Shown here one piece after another: positions 25,908-33,944 of a stretch of DNA of 64,000 bases; within the stretch, counting starts at the first letter, position 1, and each line of letters begins with the position of its first letter. Under the pieces are notes generated by a model. The model was not told where the DNA came from. It saw only the letters and a list, made by a program, of their open reading frames with translations, and did no database searches. The DNA comes from Acidimicrobiales bacterium. GTDB taxonomy: Bacteria > Actinomycetota > Acidimicrobiia > Acidimicrobiales > Iamiaceae. The stretch covers positions 74,816 to 138,815 of the forward strand of contig JAUJNP010000005.1 of NCBI GenBank assembly GCA_030448105.1, written 5' to 3'. A program made the translations under genes and the position numbers.

Positions 25908-27112
25908 CCGGTGACGGTGGCGGCGACCTGGCCCGGGACGACCGCGCCCTCGCCTGGCTGGCCGCTCTGCTGGGCCCCGATCCGTACGAGCTCGCAGACG
26001 GGGCGGGGCCCGTCGGCCCGGGTGAGCGGTGGGCGGTGCTGCCGTCCGCCGGCCGGCCCCGGGTGCTCGTGCCGCTCGGCGCCCGCCGGGCGGCGGCCGC
26101 CGTGCTCGACCGCGACACCGGCTTCGGTGGCCGCGGTCGCCGCCTGGCCGCCGTCCCGTTCCGGCTCGGTATCACCCCGCCGGGCGTGGGCGGGCGCATG
26201 AGGGTGCCGGCCGGGTGTTCCTTCGCCCGCTGGGCGGCGGAGGTGCTCGACGAGCCCGACCTGCGGGCCGGGGTCACCATCGGCCCGCCCCGGCCCAACC
26301 GCAAGCCGGTGGTGCAACTCGTGCGTCCCGACGGCACCACCGCCGCCTGGGCCAAGGTGGCGTGGAACCCGCTGACCGGCAGCCTCCTCGCCAACGAGAC
26401 CGCCTGGCTCGACCGGGTGTGGGCTCGGCCGCCGCCGGGGCTCGAGGCCCCGACGGTGCTGGCCCGGAACGAATGGCAGGACCACGACGTCCTCGTCACC
26501 GCCCCGCTGCCAACCCGCCGGCGCACGGCCCCGCTCCGGCCGACCCGGGCCCTGCTGGAGGCCATCGCCGGCCTCGACGAGGTCGGCACCCATCCCGCCA
26601 CGTCGTCGTCGTGGTGGTCGGCCACCCGCCAGCGGGCGGCGGCGGTCACATCGCCCGGCGCCAGGGCCCGCGTGACCGGCGCGCTCGACGGCGTCGGCGG
26701 CCAGCTCGGCGGGGTCGTGTGGCGCTTCGGTGCCTGGCACGGCGACCTCACCGCCTGGAACGCCACCGAGGCCGGCTCGGTCACCCAGGTGTGGGACTGG
26801 GAGCGGGCCGACGGCGACCGGCCCATCGGGTTCGATGCCGCCCACGCCGCCTTCCAGCGCGCCCAGGTCGGTGAGCGGCGAACGGTCACCGCCGCCGCCG
26901 ACGCCGCCGAGAGGGAGCTGGAGCACCTCCTCGGCGCCCTCGACGTGGATCCCCGCTCCGCGCGTCCCATGGCCACCGCCTACCTGGTGGAGCGCTGGCT
27001 GCGTTCGGAGGAGGACACCCGTCTCAACAGCACCTCCGCCTCGGGCGAGCTCCATGGGGCCATCCTCGAAGCCATCGTCGCCCGCACCCCGACACCGGGC
27101 GGTGGGCGATGA
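25904..27112 (+). CDS. Phosphotransferase/kinase-like protein within the polysaccharide operon
   Basis: 402 residues, GTG start overlapping the Wzy-like stop by 4 nt. The C-terminal half has a kinase-fold catalytic signature FGAWHGDLTAWN and metal site VWDWERADGDRPIGFD, as in APH/choline kinases; an ATP-lobe-like KPVVQLVRPDGTTAAWAKV precedes it. N-terminal ~110 residues are of unknown fold. A sugar- or lipid-phosphorylating step, or phosphorylation of the carbohydrate, is possible; the substrate cannot be deduced. Confidence 0.65.
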   Translation: MTGDGGGDLARDDRALAWLAALLGPDPYELADGAGPVGPGERWAVLPSAGRPRVLVPLGARRAAAAVLDRDTGFGGRGRRLAAVPFRLGITPPGVGGRMRVPAGCSFARWAAEVLDEPDLRAGVTIGPPRPNRKPVVQLVRPDGTTAAWAKVAWNPLTGSLLANETAWLDRVWARPPPGLEAPTVLARNEWQDHDVLVTAPLPTRRRTAPLRPTRALLEAIAGLDEVGTHPATSSSWWSATRQRAAAVTSPGARARVTGALDGVGGQLGGVVWRFGAWHGDLTAWNATEAGSVTQVWDWERADGDRPIGFDAAHAAFQRAQVGERRTVTAAADAAERELEHLLGALDVDPRSARPMATAYLVERWLRSEEDTRLNSTSASGELHGAILEAIVARTPTPGGGR

Positions 27113-27975
27113 CGGCGGCCGTGGGTGCCCGCAGACGCGTCTGGAAGGCCACCCTGGTGAGCGTCCGGCGAGCCGCTCAGCTCACCGCCGTCATCCGGCC
27201 CCTCCCGGAGTTCTTGATCGTCGGCACCCAGCGCGGCGGCACGACGTCGCTGCACCGTTACCTCAGCCAGCACCCTGGTGTCCTCCCGGCCCGCCTCACC
27301 AAGGGAGTGCACTGGTTCGACGCCGCGTTCGACAAGCCGGAGTCGTGGTACCGGGCCAACTTCCCCACCGAGGTCGCTCGCCGGCGGGCCCGCCGACGGC
27401 TCGGGTATCCGCCGGTGGCGGGCGAGTCCAGCCCGTACTACCTGTTCCACCCTCACGTCCCGGCCCGCATCGCCTCGGTGATGCCCGACGTCCGCCTCAT
27501 CGCCGTCCTCCGCGACCCGGTGGCCCGCGCCTGGTCGCACTACCAGCACAACGTGGCCCGGGGCATGGAGGCCCTGTCCTTCGCCGCCGCCCTCGACGCC
27601 GAGCCCGAGCGCCTGGCCGGCGCCGAGCAGCGCCTGGCCGACCCCTCCCACATCGACCTCGGCCACCGGCACGGCTCCTACGTGGCCCGCGGCCGCTACG
27701 TCGAGCAGCTCGCGCGCTACTCGTCCCACTTCGACGACGACCAGATGCTGGTGTTGTTCACCGAGGACCTCGACCGCGACCCGGGCACCGCCCTGGCGCG
27801 GGTGCACGCCTTTCTCGGCCTGCCCCCCGCTCCCGCACCCACGGCCCGACGGTGGAACCAGCAGCCGCCGGCCGAGCTACCCGACGGCACCCGCCAACGG
27901 CTGGAGGAAGCCTTCGCCGGACCCGACCGGCTCCTCGCGCAGCGCCTGGGGGTGGAGCCGCCGTGGCGACGGTGA
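27109..27975 (+). CDS. Sulfotransferase family protein (2)
   Basis: 288 residues from an ATG that overlaps the previous stop (ATGA). PAPS motifs are clear: FLIVGTQRGGTTSLHRYL (5'-PSB) and AVLRDPVARAWSHYQHN (3'-PB), with a terminal dimer-type RYxxQL-like segment (RYVEQLARY). Closest in style to heparan-sulfate/Sulfotransfer_1-type bacterial enzymes. Second sulfotransferase of the operon, implying more than one sulfation position or acceptor. Confidence 0.85.
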   Translation: MTAAVGARRRVWKATLVSVRRAAQLTAVIRPLPEFLIVGTQRGGTTSLHRYLSQHPGVLPARLTKGVHWFDAAFDKPESWYRANFPTEVARRRARRRLGYPPVAGESSPYYLFHPHVPARIASVMPDVRLIAVLRDPVARAWSHYQHNVARGMEALSFAAALDAEPERLAGAEQRLADPSHIDLGHRHGSYVARGRYVEQLARYSSHFDDDQMLVLFTEDLDRDPGTALARVHAFLGLPPAPAPTARRWNQQPPAELPDGTRQRLEEAFAGPDRLLAQRLGVEPPWRR

Positions 27976-29603
27976 CCAGCGTGGCCCCCGATGCCACCGC
28001 GGGCGACCTCCCCCATCTGGCTCGGCGGGGAGGCCTCAACCTGGCTGGATCGGTGGTCAACGCCGCCGCCAGCTTCGCCGTCATCGTGGTGATCACCCGC
28101 GGCCTGGGCCGGGGACGGGCCGGTGCCTTCCTGGAGGCGGCGGCCATGTTCCAGATCCTGGCCACCGCCGGTCAGCTCGGGGCCGACACCGGCCTGGCCC
28201 GCTTCGTACCCGGCGCCCTCGCCCTCGGGCGGGGCCACGAGATCCGCCACTGGACGCGAGCCGCCTTCGGCCCCGTGCTGTGCGTCGGCGCGGCCACCGC
28301 CATGGTGGCGTGGGCCTGTGCCGGACCGCTCGGACGGCTCGTGGCCGAGGGTCGCCACGAGGCCGACTTCGTCGACGCCTTCCAGGTCATGGCCCTCTTC
28401 GTGCCCGTCGGGGCGGCCTACTTCGTGCTCCAGGCCGGCACCCGGGCGTTCGGCACCATGGTCCCGTCGGTGGCGGTGGAGCGCATCGGCCGGGCCGTGT
28501 CGCAACCATTGGTGGTGCTGGCCACCATCACCGCCGGCCTCGGCCCCGCCGCGGTGGCCTGGGCTTGGATCGGCCCCTACGCGGCCGCAGTGGTGCCCCT
28601 CGCCGTGTGGTATCTCGTCCTCCAGCGCCGGGCCGAGGGCCGCACCACCCGACAGGGTCCGTCCAACGCCTCGGGCTACGGCCGCCGCTTCTGGGCCTTC
28701 GCCACGCCGCGGGCGATGGCCGGGGTGTTCCAGGTGGCGGTGCTGTGGCTCGACGTGCTGCTGGTGGGCGCCCTGGCCGGCCCCGCCGACGCCGCCGTCT
28801 ACGCCGCCAGCAGCCGCTGGCTGGTAGCTGGCCTGTTCGTGAGCTTGGCCGTGAACCAGGCGTTCCAGCCTCAGATCAGCGGCCTGCTCGCCGCCGGTGC
28901 CATCGACCGGGCCCGGTCCCTCTACCAGGCGTCCACCGCGTGGGTGGTGGCGTTGGTGTGGCCGATCTACCTGACCATTGCCATCTTCGGCGGGGTGCTG
29001 ATGCGCGTGTTCGGGCGAGGGTACGCCGAGGGGGCGGCGGTGGTGGCCATCCTCGCCCTCGCCGGCCTCATCGGCAGCGCGAGCGGCCCGGTCGACATGG
29101 TGTTGTTGATGGGCGGGCGCAGCCGGTCCAACCTGGCCAACACCGCCGCCGCGCTGGCCGTCAACGTGGCCGCCAATGTGGTGCTGGTGCCCCGCATGGG
29201 CGTGCGCGGCGCGGCCGTCGCCTGGGCCCTCAGCATCGCCGTAGCCAACGGGCTCGCCCTCGTGCAGGTCCGGCGGTCGGTCGGCATCCACCCCTTCGGG
29301 CCGGGGCTGCTGCGAGTGGCGCCCGGCGAGCTCGTCGCCGTCGGTGGCGCCCTGCTGGCGGCCCGGCTGCTGCTCGGAGCCACCGTTCCGGGCCTGGTGG
29401 CGGGGGTGGCGGCGGCGGGCGCCCTCCACCTGCTGCTCCTGTGGCGGCTCTCGTCGGCGCTCGACGCCCGCGCCCTGCGCACCGCGCTGCGGGGCCGCCG
29501 GGAGGGTCCCGGGAAGGCAGAAGGGCCCGTGGTACCGTCGCCCATCCTGGCCAACGGAGAGCATGTGGCTCCTGAGCACGAGGCGGTGCCCCGTGACCGA
29601 TGA
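27972..29603 (+). CDS. Wzx-like polysaccharide flippase (MOP superfamily)
   Basis: Moves lipid-linked oligosaccharide across the membrane. About 543 residues with 12 to 14 hydrophobic helices and the polysaccharide-synthesis profile: LNLAGSVVNAAASFAVIVV at helix 1, repeated gated helices, GYAEGAAVVAILALAGLIG, and NTAAALAVNVAANVVLVPRM. GTG start at 27972 gives the GTGA overlap seen at other junctions; an in-frame GTG at 27963 is the alternative. Overlaps the Wzz/BY-kinase start. Confidence 0.85.
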   Translation: MTSVAPDATAGDLPHLARRGGLNLAGSVVNAAASFAVIVVITRGLGRGRAGAFLEAAAMFQILATAGQLGADTGLARFVPGALALGRGHEIRHWTRAAFGPVLCVGAATAMVAWACAGPLGRLVAEGRHEADFVDAFQVMALFVPVGAAYFVLQAGTRAFGTMVPSVAVERIGRAVSQPLVVLATITAGLGPAAVAWAWIGPYAAAVVPLAVWYLVLQRRAEGRTTRQGPSNASGYGRRFWAFATPRAMAGVFQVAVLWLDVLLVGALAGPADAAVYAASSRWLVAGLFVSLAVNQAFQPQISGLLAAGAIDRARSLYQASTAWVVALVWPIYLTIAIFGGVLMRVFGRGYAEGAAVVAILALAGLIGSASGPVDMVLLMGGRSRSNLANTAAALAVNVAANVVLVPRMGVRGAAVAWALSIAVANGLALVQVRRSVGIHPFGPGLLRVAPGELVAVGGALLAARLLLGATVPGLVAGVAAAGALHLLLLWRLSSALDARALRTALRGRREGPGKAEGPVVPSPILANGEHVAPEHEAVPRDR

Positions 29604-31146
29604 GGCCAACTACGCAAGCGTCGACCTGGCCGACTACATCCGGATCGTGGCCCGCCGGAAGTGGCTAATCCTGGCCGTGGTCGCACTGGCCTGCGCCGCC
29701 GCCTTCGCCTATGCCCGCAGCCAGCCCACCAAGTACACCGCCAGCGCCCAGCTCGAGTTCCCCGAGCCCGCCCAGCCGGTCGCCAGCCCCAACCCCAAGG
29801 TGATCCAGGGCTACGTCCAGGATCAGGCCAGCTTCGTCAAGTCCCAGACGGTGGCGGCCCGGGCCGCCGACATCCTCGACACCGCCACCGAGCCACGCTC
29901 GCTGCTCGCGGACATCGAGGTGGTCACCAACGAGGAATCCCGGGTGGTCACCGTGCGGGCCACGGCCGAGACGGCCGCCGCCGCCCAACGGCAGGCCCAG
30001 GCCTTCGCTCAGGCCTACGTGCAGCTGCGCACCGAGGAGGGCAAGGCCGACCTCGACCGCGTGCTCGCGACCAAGGACGCCACCGTGGCGGCGGCTGACG
30101 ACGCCCTGGCCGTCGCCAGCCGGCAGTACGACGCCGCCTGCCGCGACGCCACCGAGGCCCGCTGCGCCATCGCCCTGCGCTCCCTCGACGACGCCACCCA
30201 GGCCCTCAGTGAAGCGAAGGTGGATCGGGCCAACGCCGCCTCCACCCCCATCGACGCCGGACGGATCCTGTCGCCCGCCGTGCGTCCCACCAAGCCGTCG
30301 ACCCCAGGCCCGGTGCGTACGGTGGCCCTGGGGGGCCTGGCTGGGCTGATCCTAGGCATCTGCCTGGCCTTCGTGCGCGACCGGCTCGACTCGCGGGTGC
30401 GCGACAAGGCCGAGATCCAGTCGACCATCGGCCTGGCCCCGTTGGCCAGCATCCCCTTGTTCCCGGAGCGGTACCGCAAGCGCTCCACCGCGCTGATCAC
30501 CGTGCACGCACCTGACAGCCCCGAGGCCGACGCCTTCCGCCGCCTGCGGGCCTCGGTGCTCATCGCCGCCCGCGAGGTCGGGGCCCGGGTGCTCGGCGTC
30601 ACCAGCGCCAACGCCTCGGAGGGGAAGTCCACCGTCTCGGCCAACCTGGCGGTCACCCTGTCCCAGGCCGGCCACACCGTGGCCCTGGTGTCGGCCGACA
30701 TCCGCCGGCCCAGCCTGGAGGATCTCTTCGACCGCCCCCTGGGTCCCGGGCTCGGTGAGGTGCTGGAGGGGTCGGCCACCCTCGACGCCGTGCTGCACAT
30801 GGTCAGCAGCTCGCTGGCCATTCTCCCCAGCGGCAACGCCGCCGCCAACCCCAGCGACCTGCTGCTCACACCCCGCATGCACCGCGTGGTGGCCAACCTC
30901 CGCGACCAGTACGACTACGTCATCATTGACACCCCGCCCGTGCTGGCGGTGGCCGACACCCTCGGCATGGTTCCCATCATCGGCGCCATGATGCTGGTGG
31001 TGGCCCTCGACTCAACTACCGCGGCCGAGGTCACCGAAGCCGAGGAGCAGCTCGCCCGGGTGGGCGCCAAGCTCATCGGGGCCGTGATCAACCGGTCGGC
31101 GCCTGATTCCCAGCGGTACTACGGCTACCACCGCAAGGACCAGTAG
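29593..31146 (+). CDS. Wzz-type chain-length regulator fused to BY-kinase
   Basis: Polysaccharide co-polymerase of the actinobacterial single-chain type. About 517 residues: Wzz N-terminal domain (DLADYIRIVARRKWLILAVV TM1, a second TM around VRTVALGGLAGLILGICLAF), then an ATPase domain with Walker A ASEGKSTVSAN, Walker A' ALVSADIRRP and Walker B YVIIDTPPVL. The tail ends in a short Tyr cluster SQRYYGYHRKD, a potential autophosphorylation target. GTG 29593 was chosen; an ATG at 29563 with GGAGAGC is an alternative. Confidence 0.88.
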   Translation: MTDEANYASVDLADYIRIVARRKWLILAVVALACAAAFAYARSQPTKYTASAQLEFPEPAQPVASPNPKVIQGYVQDQASFVKSQTVAARAADILDTATEPRSLLADIEVVTNEESRVVTVRATAETAAAAQRQAQAFAQAYVQLRTEEGKADLDRVLATKDATVAAADDALAVASRQYDAACRDATEARCAIALRSLDDATQALSEAKVDRANAASTPIDAGRILSPAVRPTKPSTPGPVRTVALGGLAGLILGICLAFVRDRLDSRVRDKAEIQSTIGLAPLASIPLFPERYRKRSTALITVHAPDSPEADAFRRLRASVLIAAREVGARVLGVTSANASEGKSTVSANLAVTLSQAGHTVALVSADIRRPSLEDLFDRPLGPGLGEVLEGSATLDAVLHMVSSSLAILPSGNAAANPSDLLLTPRMHRVVANLRDQYDYVIIDTPPVLAVADTLGMVPIIGAMMLVVALDSTTAAEVTEAEEQLARVGAKLIGAVINRSAPDSQRYYGYHRKDQ

Positions 31147-31188
31147 GTCACCGTCGCCAACCGGACCCGGATCCTCGCCGCCCTGGCG

Positions 31189-32190
31189 GTGACTGCCCTG
31201 GTGGTGGTGGCCGTGGTCGCGGTCGACGCCATCCCCGAGGAGTCCGAACCGGCCGGGCACCCGCCCGGCCGGTCGCTGGGGCGAGCCGCCGCCGGCGCCG
31301 CCACCCGAGCATCGCTGGTGCCCGTCGAGGGCACCCGCCTAGGGGCGTGGGTGGCCGTCGGGCCCTCCTACGACGACCTCACCCGAGCCCGTCTCGTCAC
31401 CGAACGCGAACGGCGCCTCGGTCGCCGTTACGAGATAGTCCACAACTTCCACCCCTTCACTGACCCGTTCCCTTCCGCCTTCGACCGCTTCGTCGTGGCC
31501 GGTGACCGCACCCTTCTCCTCTCGTGGAACGGCACCACCGCCGCCAGGATCCTCGGAGGCGGGGCCGACGCCATGATCAGGGCCAGGGCCCGCGCCCTCC
31601 GCCGGCTGCGGCAACCGGTGCTGCTGCGGTTCTGGTGGGAGATGAACACCCGCGTCAAGGCGGCGTGGGCGGAACCCGACGAGTTCGTCGAGGTGTGGCG
31701 CTACGTCCACCGGATCTTCGACGAAGAGGGGGCGACCAACGTGGCGTGGGTGTGGTGCCCCACCACCGAGGCGTTCGCCGCCAACGCGGAGGTGGCCGAG
31801 CGCTACTGGCCGGGCGCCGACTGGGTGGACTGGGTGGCGGCCGACGGATACAACTTCGCCCCCGCCAAGCCCGGTGCGGCCTACCGCTCCTTCGCCACCA
31901 CCTTCGCCGACTTCTACCGGTGGGCCGCCCGTACCGGCAAGCCCACCATGATCGCCGAGGTGGGCGTGCTCGAGCGCCGTCCCGGGGAGAAGGCGGCCTG
32001 GCTCGACGAGCTGGCCCCCGTTCTCCGCACCCGGTTTCCTCGGGTCGGGGCACTCGTGTACTTCGACACCCGCCGCATCGTCGACGGGGGCGTCCGCGAC
32101 TGGCGCATCGACACCTCGGCGTCGAGCTTGGCCGCCTTCGACCGGTTGGCCGGTGATCTCGACGCCGGGCTCCGCATGCCGGGCCAGTGA
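31189..32190 (+). CDS. GH26-like glycoside hydrolase, membrane-anchored (1)
   Basis: 333 residues from GTG 31189. An N-terminal hydrophobic segment (ALVVVAVVAVDA, and sense sequence upstream that would extend it) suggests a membrane anchor. The catalytic domain resembles GH26 (beta-mannanase/xylanase-type): acid/base-type Glu in RFWWEMNTR, IFDEEGATNVAWVW, and nucleophile-type Glu in MIAEVGV. Paralogous to the lipoprotein on the opposite strand at 32218 (shared IFxxEGxTNxAWVWCPT, WxxADGYNFxPxKP, YPGEKAAW). Probably trims or modifies the exported polysaccharide; inferred from context. Confidence 0.75.
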   Translation: MTALVVVAVVAVDAIPEESEPAGHPPGRSLGRAAAGAATRASLVPVEGTRLGAWVAVGPSYDDLTRARLVTERERRLGRRYEIVHNFHPFTDPFPSAFDRFVVAGDRTLLLSWNGTTAARILGGGADAMIRARARALRRLRQPVLLRFWWEMNTRVKAAWAEPDEFVEVWRYVHRIFDEEGATNVAWVWCPTTEAFAANAEVAERYWPGADWVDWVAADGYNFAPAKPGAAYRSFATTFADFYRWAARTGKPTMIAEVGVLERRPGEKAAWLDELAPVLRTRFPRVGALVYFDTRRIVDGGVRDWRIDTSASSLAAFDRLAGDLDAGLRMPGQ

Positions 32191-32217
32191 CCCGCCCGAC
32201 CTGGCGCCGGGGACCGC

Positions 32218-33243
32218 CTACGGGTTGAAGTAGGGATCCTGGGCCAGCTCGGTGAAGGCGGTCCAGGAGTCCGGGGAGGTGTCGGGCCGCCAGTCGTGCC
32301 AGACCGAGTCCTCGTAGCGCAGGCAGTCGAAGTAGACCACGGCCTTGATTCCGGGCATGGCCTTGATCTGGTTCCGGGCCGAGCGGAACCACGCCGCCTT
32401 CTCGCCCGGGTAGCGCTCCACCGAGCCGTACTCCCCGGCCATCAGCGGCTTGCCGTGGGCCTGGCCGAAGGCGTAGAAGGCGTCGTAGATCGTCGTCCAC
32501 TCGCTCCAGGTGTTGGACGGCTTGGTGGGGCCGAAGTTGTACCCGTCGGCGCAGATCCAGTCGACCACGTCGTCGCCGGGATAGTAGGGCTGAGCCGTGC
32601 CGGCCTTGAAGCCCCAGGAGGTGGGGCACCAGACCCATGCGGCGTTGGTGACGCCCTCTTGGGCGAAGATGCGGTGGACCCGGCGGAACTGTTCGATGTA
32701 GGCGGCGGGCGACTCGGCCATGGCCACCTTCTTGGAACCCTCGGGTTCCCAGAAGTAGCGGAGGAACACCGGGGCGCCAAGGGCCTTGACGCCCTGCGCC
32801 CGGGTGCGGATGAGATCGTCGTGGTCACCCCGGTTCACATCGGAGGAGTAGGTGCCGTTCCAGGAGATCATCGGGGTGCGACCGTGTTGGAGGTGCCAGG
32901 TCTCCCGCCAGCTCGGGAACGACGTGGAGAACGGGTAGAAGCTGTGGGCGATGTCGGCGGTGCGCCCCATGGCCGCCTCCCGCTCGGCCCACTTGGCTTG
33001 GACGGCCGCTTTCGTCTGGTCCCCGACCGGATTGATCCACATCCCGAAGTAGCTGCCGGTGGCGGGCACGGCGGGCTTGTCGCTGGCGGTGCCCGGATCA
33101 GGCTCCGTCCCCGGTAGGGCCGTGGTCACCTCGCCGCCGCCGTCGGGCCGCGGGGTCAGCGCGTCGGTAGCCAGGCAGCCTGTGGTGGCCAGGAGCCCGA
33201 CAACGCTGAGGAGGACGGTGGTGATGCGACGCAGTCCCGGCAT
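32218..33243 (-). CDS. GH26-like glycoside hydrolase lipoprotein (2)
   Basis: 341 residues from ATG 33243, with a lipoprotein signal peptide (VLLSVVGLLATTGCLAT; lipobox TTGC). Catalytic-domain motifs: VFLRYFWEPEG (acid/base-type Glu), IFAQEGVTNAAWVWCPT, LMAGEYGSVE (nucleophile-type Glu), YFDCLRYEDSV. Convergent with its membrane-anchored paralogue, leaving 27 bp between stops. A pair of exported hydrolases facing each other in a polysaccharide region is unusual. Confidence 0.78.
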   Translation of the reverse strand: MPGLRRITTVLLSVVGLLATTGCLATDALTPRPDGGGEVTTALPGTEPDPGTASDKPAVPATGSYFGMWINPVGDQTKAAVQAKWAEREAAMGRTADIAHSFYPFSTSFPSWRETWHLQHGRTPMISWNGTYSSDVNRGDHDDLIRTRAQGVKALGAPVFLRYFWEPEGSKKVAMAESPAAYIEQFRRVHRIFAQEGVTNAAWVWCPTSWGFKAGTAQPYYPGDDVVDWICADGYNFGPTKPSNTWSEWTTIYDAFYAFGQAHGKPLMAGEYGSVERYPGEKAAWFRSARNQIKAMPGIKAVVYFDCLRYEDSVWHDWRPDTSPDSWTAFTELAQDPYFNP

Positions 33244-33327
33244 GGCCTCCCCATCGGCCACGTCGGGTGAGAAGTTGAGCGCACAGAGTCACAGGACCGC
33301 GTCAGGGGGGGTGCCCCGTGAGGTGGC

Positions 33328-33873
33328 TCAGCCGGCGCTGCTGCGCCGGCGGGCGCCGACGGCCACGCCGCCGACCAGCACCAGGCCCACGCCGATGAGG
33401 GCGAGGGTCATCACGTCGGAGCCGGTGACGGGCATGGAGCCATCGTCACGTCCGGCCCCGCTCGACTCGACCGCGCCATCGTCCGAGCCGCCGCCCGAGG
33501 CTGAGCCGGCCGAGGCATCGGCCCCAGCCCCACCGCCGGACGCCGCGCCACCCGACTCAGCACCGCCGCCGGACACCGCGCCACCCGACTCAGCCCCTCC
33601 GCCGGACGCCGCGCCACCCGACTCAGCCCCGCCGCCGGACACCGCGCGACCCGACTCAGCCCCGCCGCCGGACGAAGCGCCGCTGCCGGACGCCGGGGCG
33701 GTGGTGGCCCCGGGCCGGGTGGTGGCGCCACCCTGCACCGAGCTGGTGGGCTGTTCGTTGTAGTCGTCGGACTGGGCGCCGGCGGGACCGGCGAACACCA
33801 TCATCGCCAGCGCCACGAGGGTGGCGCCGAGCAGGGAACGGAGGGCGGGGTTACGTTGCACGGCTGTCACCAT
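33328..33873 (-). CDS. Repeat-rich cell-surface protein with MPVTG sorting-type tail
   Basis: 181 residues. Signal peptide (LLGATLVALAMMVFAGPAGAQ), then ~90 residues of low complexity with an 11-residue unit SGGGAESGGAA repeated about five times, and a C-terminal MPVTGSDV followed by a hydrophobic helix and RRRSSAG, the layout of sortase-anchored proteins (LPxTG variant). The repeats are nearly exact at the DNA level (33-bp period). Likely wall-anchored spacer or decoration; function unknown. Confidence 0.75.
   Translation of the reverse strand: MVTAVQRNPALRSLLGATLVALAMMVFAGPAGAQSDDYNEQPTSSVQGGATTRPGATTAPASGSGASSGGGAESGRAVSGGGAESGGAASGGGAESGGAVSGGGAESGGAASGGGAGADASAGSASGGGSDDGAVESSGAGRDDGSMPVTGSDVMTLALIGVGLVLVGGVAVGARRRSSAG
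33533..33673. repeat. 33-bp tandem repeat, five copies
   Basis: Copies begin at 33533, 33566, 33599, 33632 and 33665, each starting CCGCCGGAC and containing CGCGCCACCCGACTCAGC (one copy CGCGCGAC). They encode the SGGGAESGGAA units. The high identity and exact phase suggest copy number can vary by slippage. Confidence 0.85.
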
Positions 33874-33944
33874 AGTGGCCGCCTTCCCGCCCTGTCAACG
33901 CCCTCCGTGGTCAACCTGTTGGATTCGCTACGTACAGTCACTAC

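Noticed and set aside
27717-29609. 630-codon minus-strand frame
   Set aside because: Antisense to the Wzx-like flippase; no recognisable family and codon bias fits the plus-strand gene.
33533-33673. CRISPR-like array from 33-bp repeats
   Set aside because: The units are contiguous with no spacers, are in frame within a surface-protein gene, and no cas genes are nearby.
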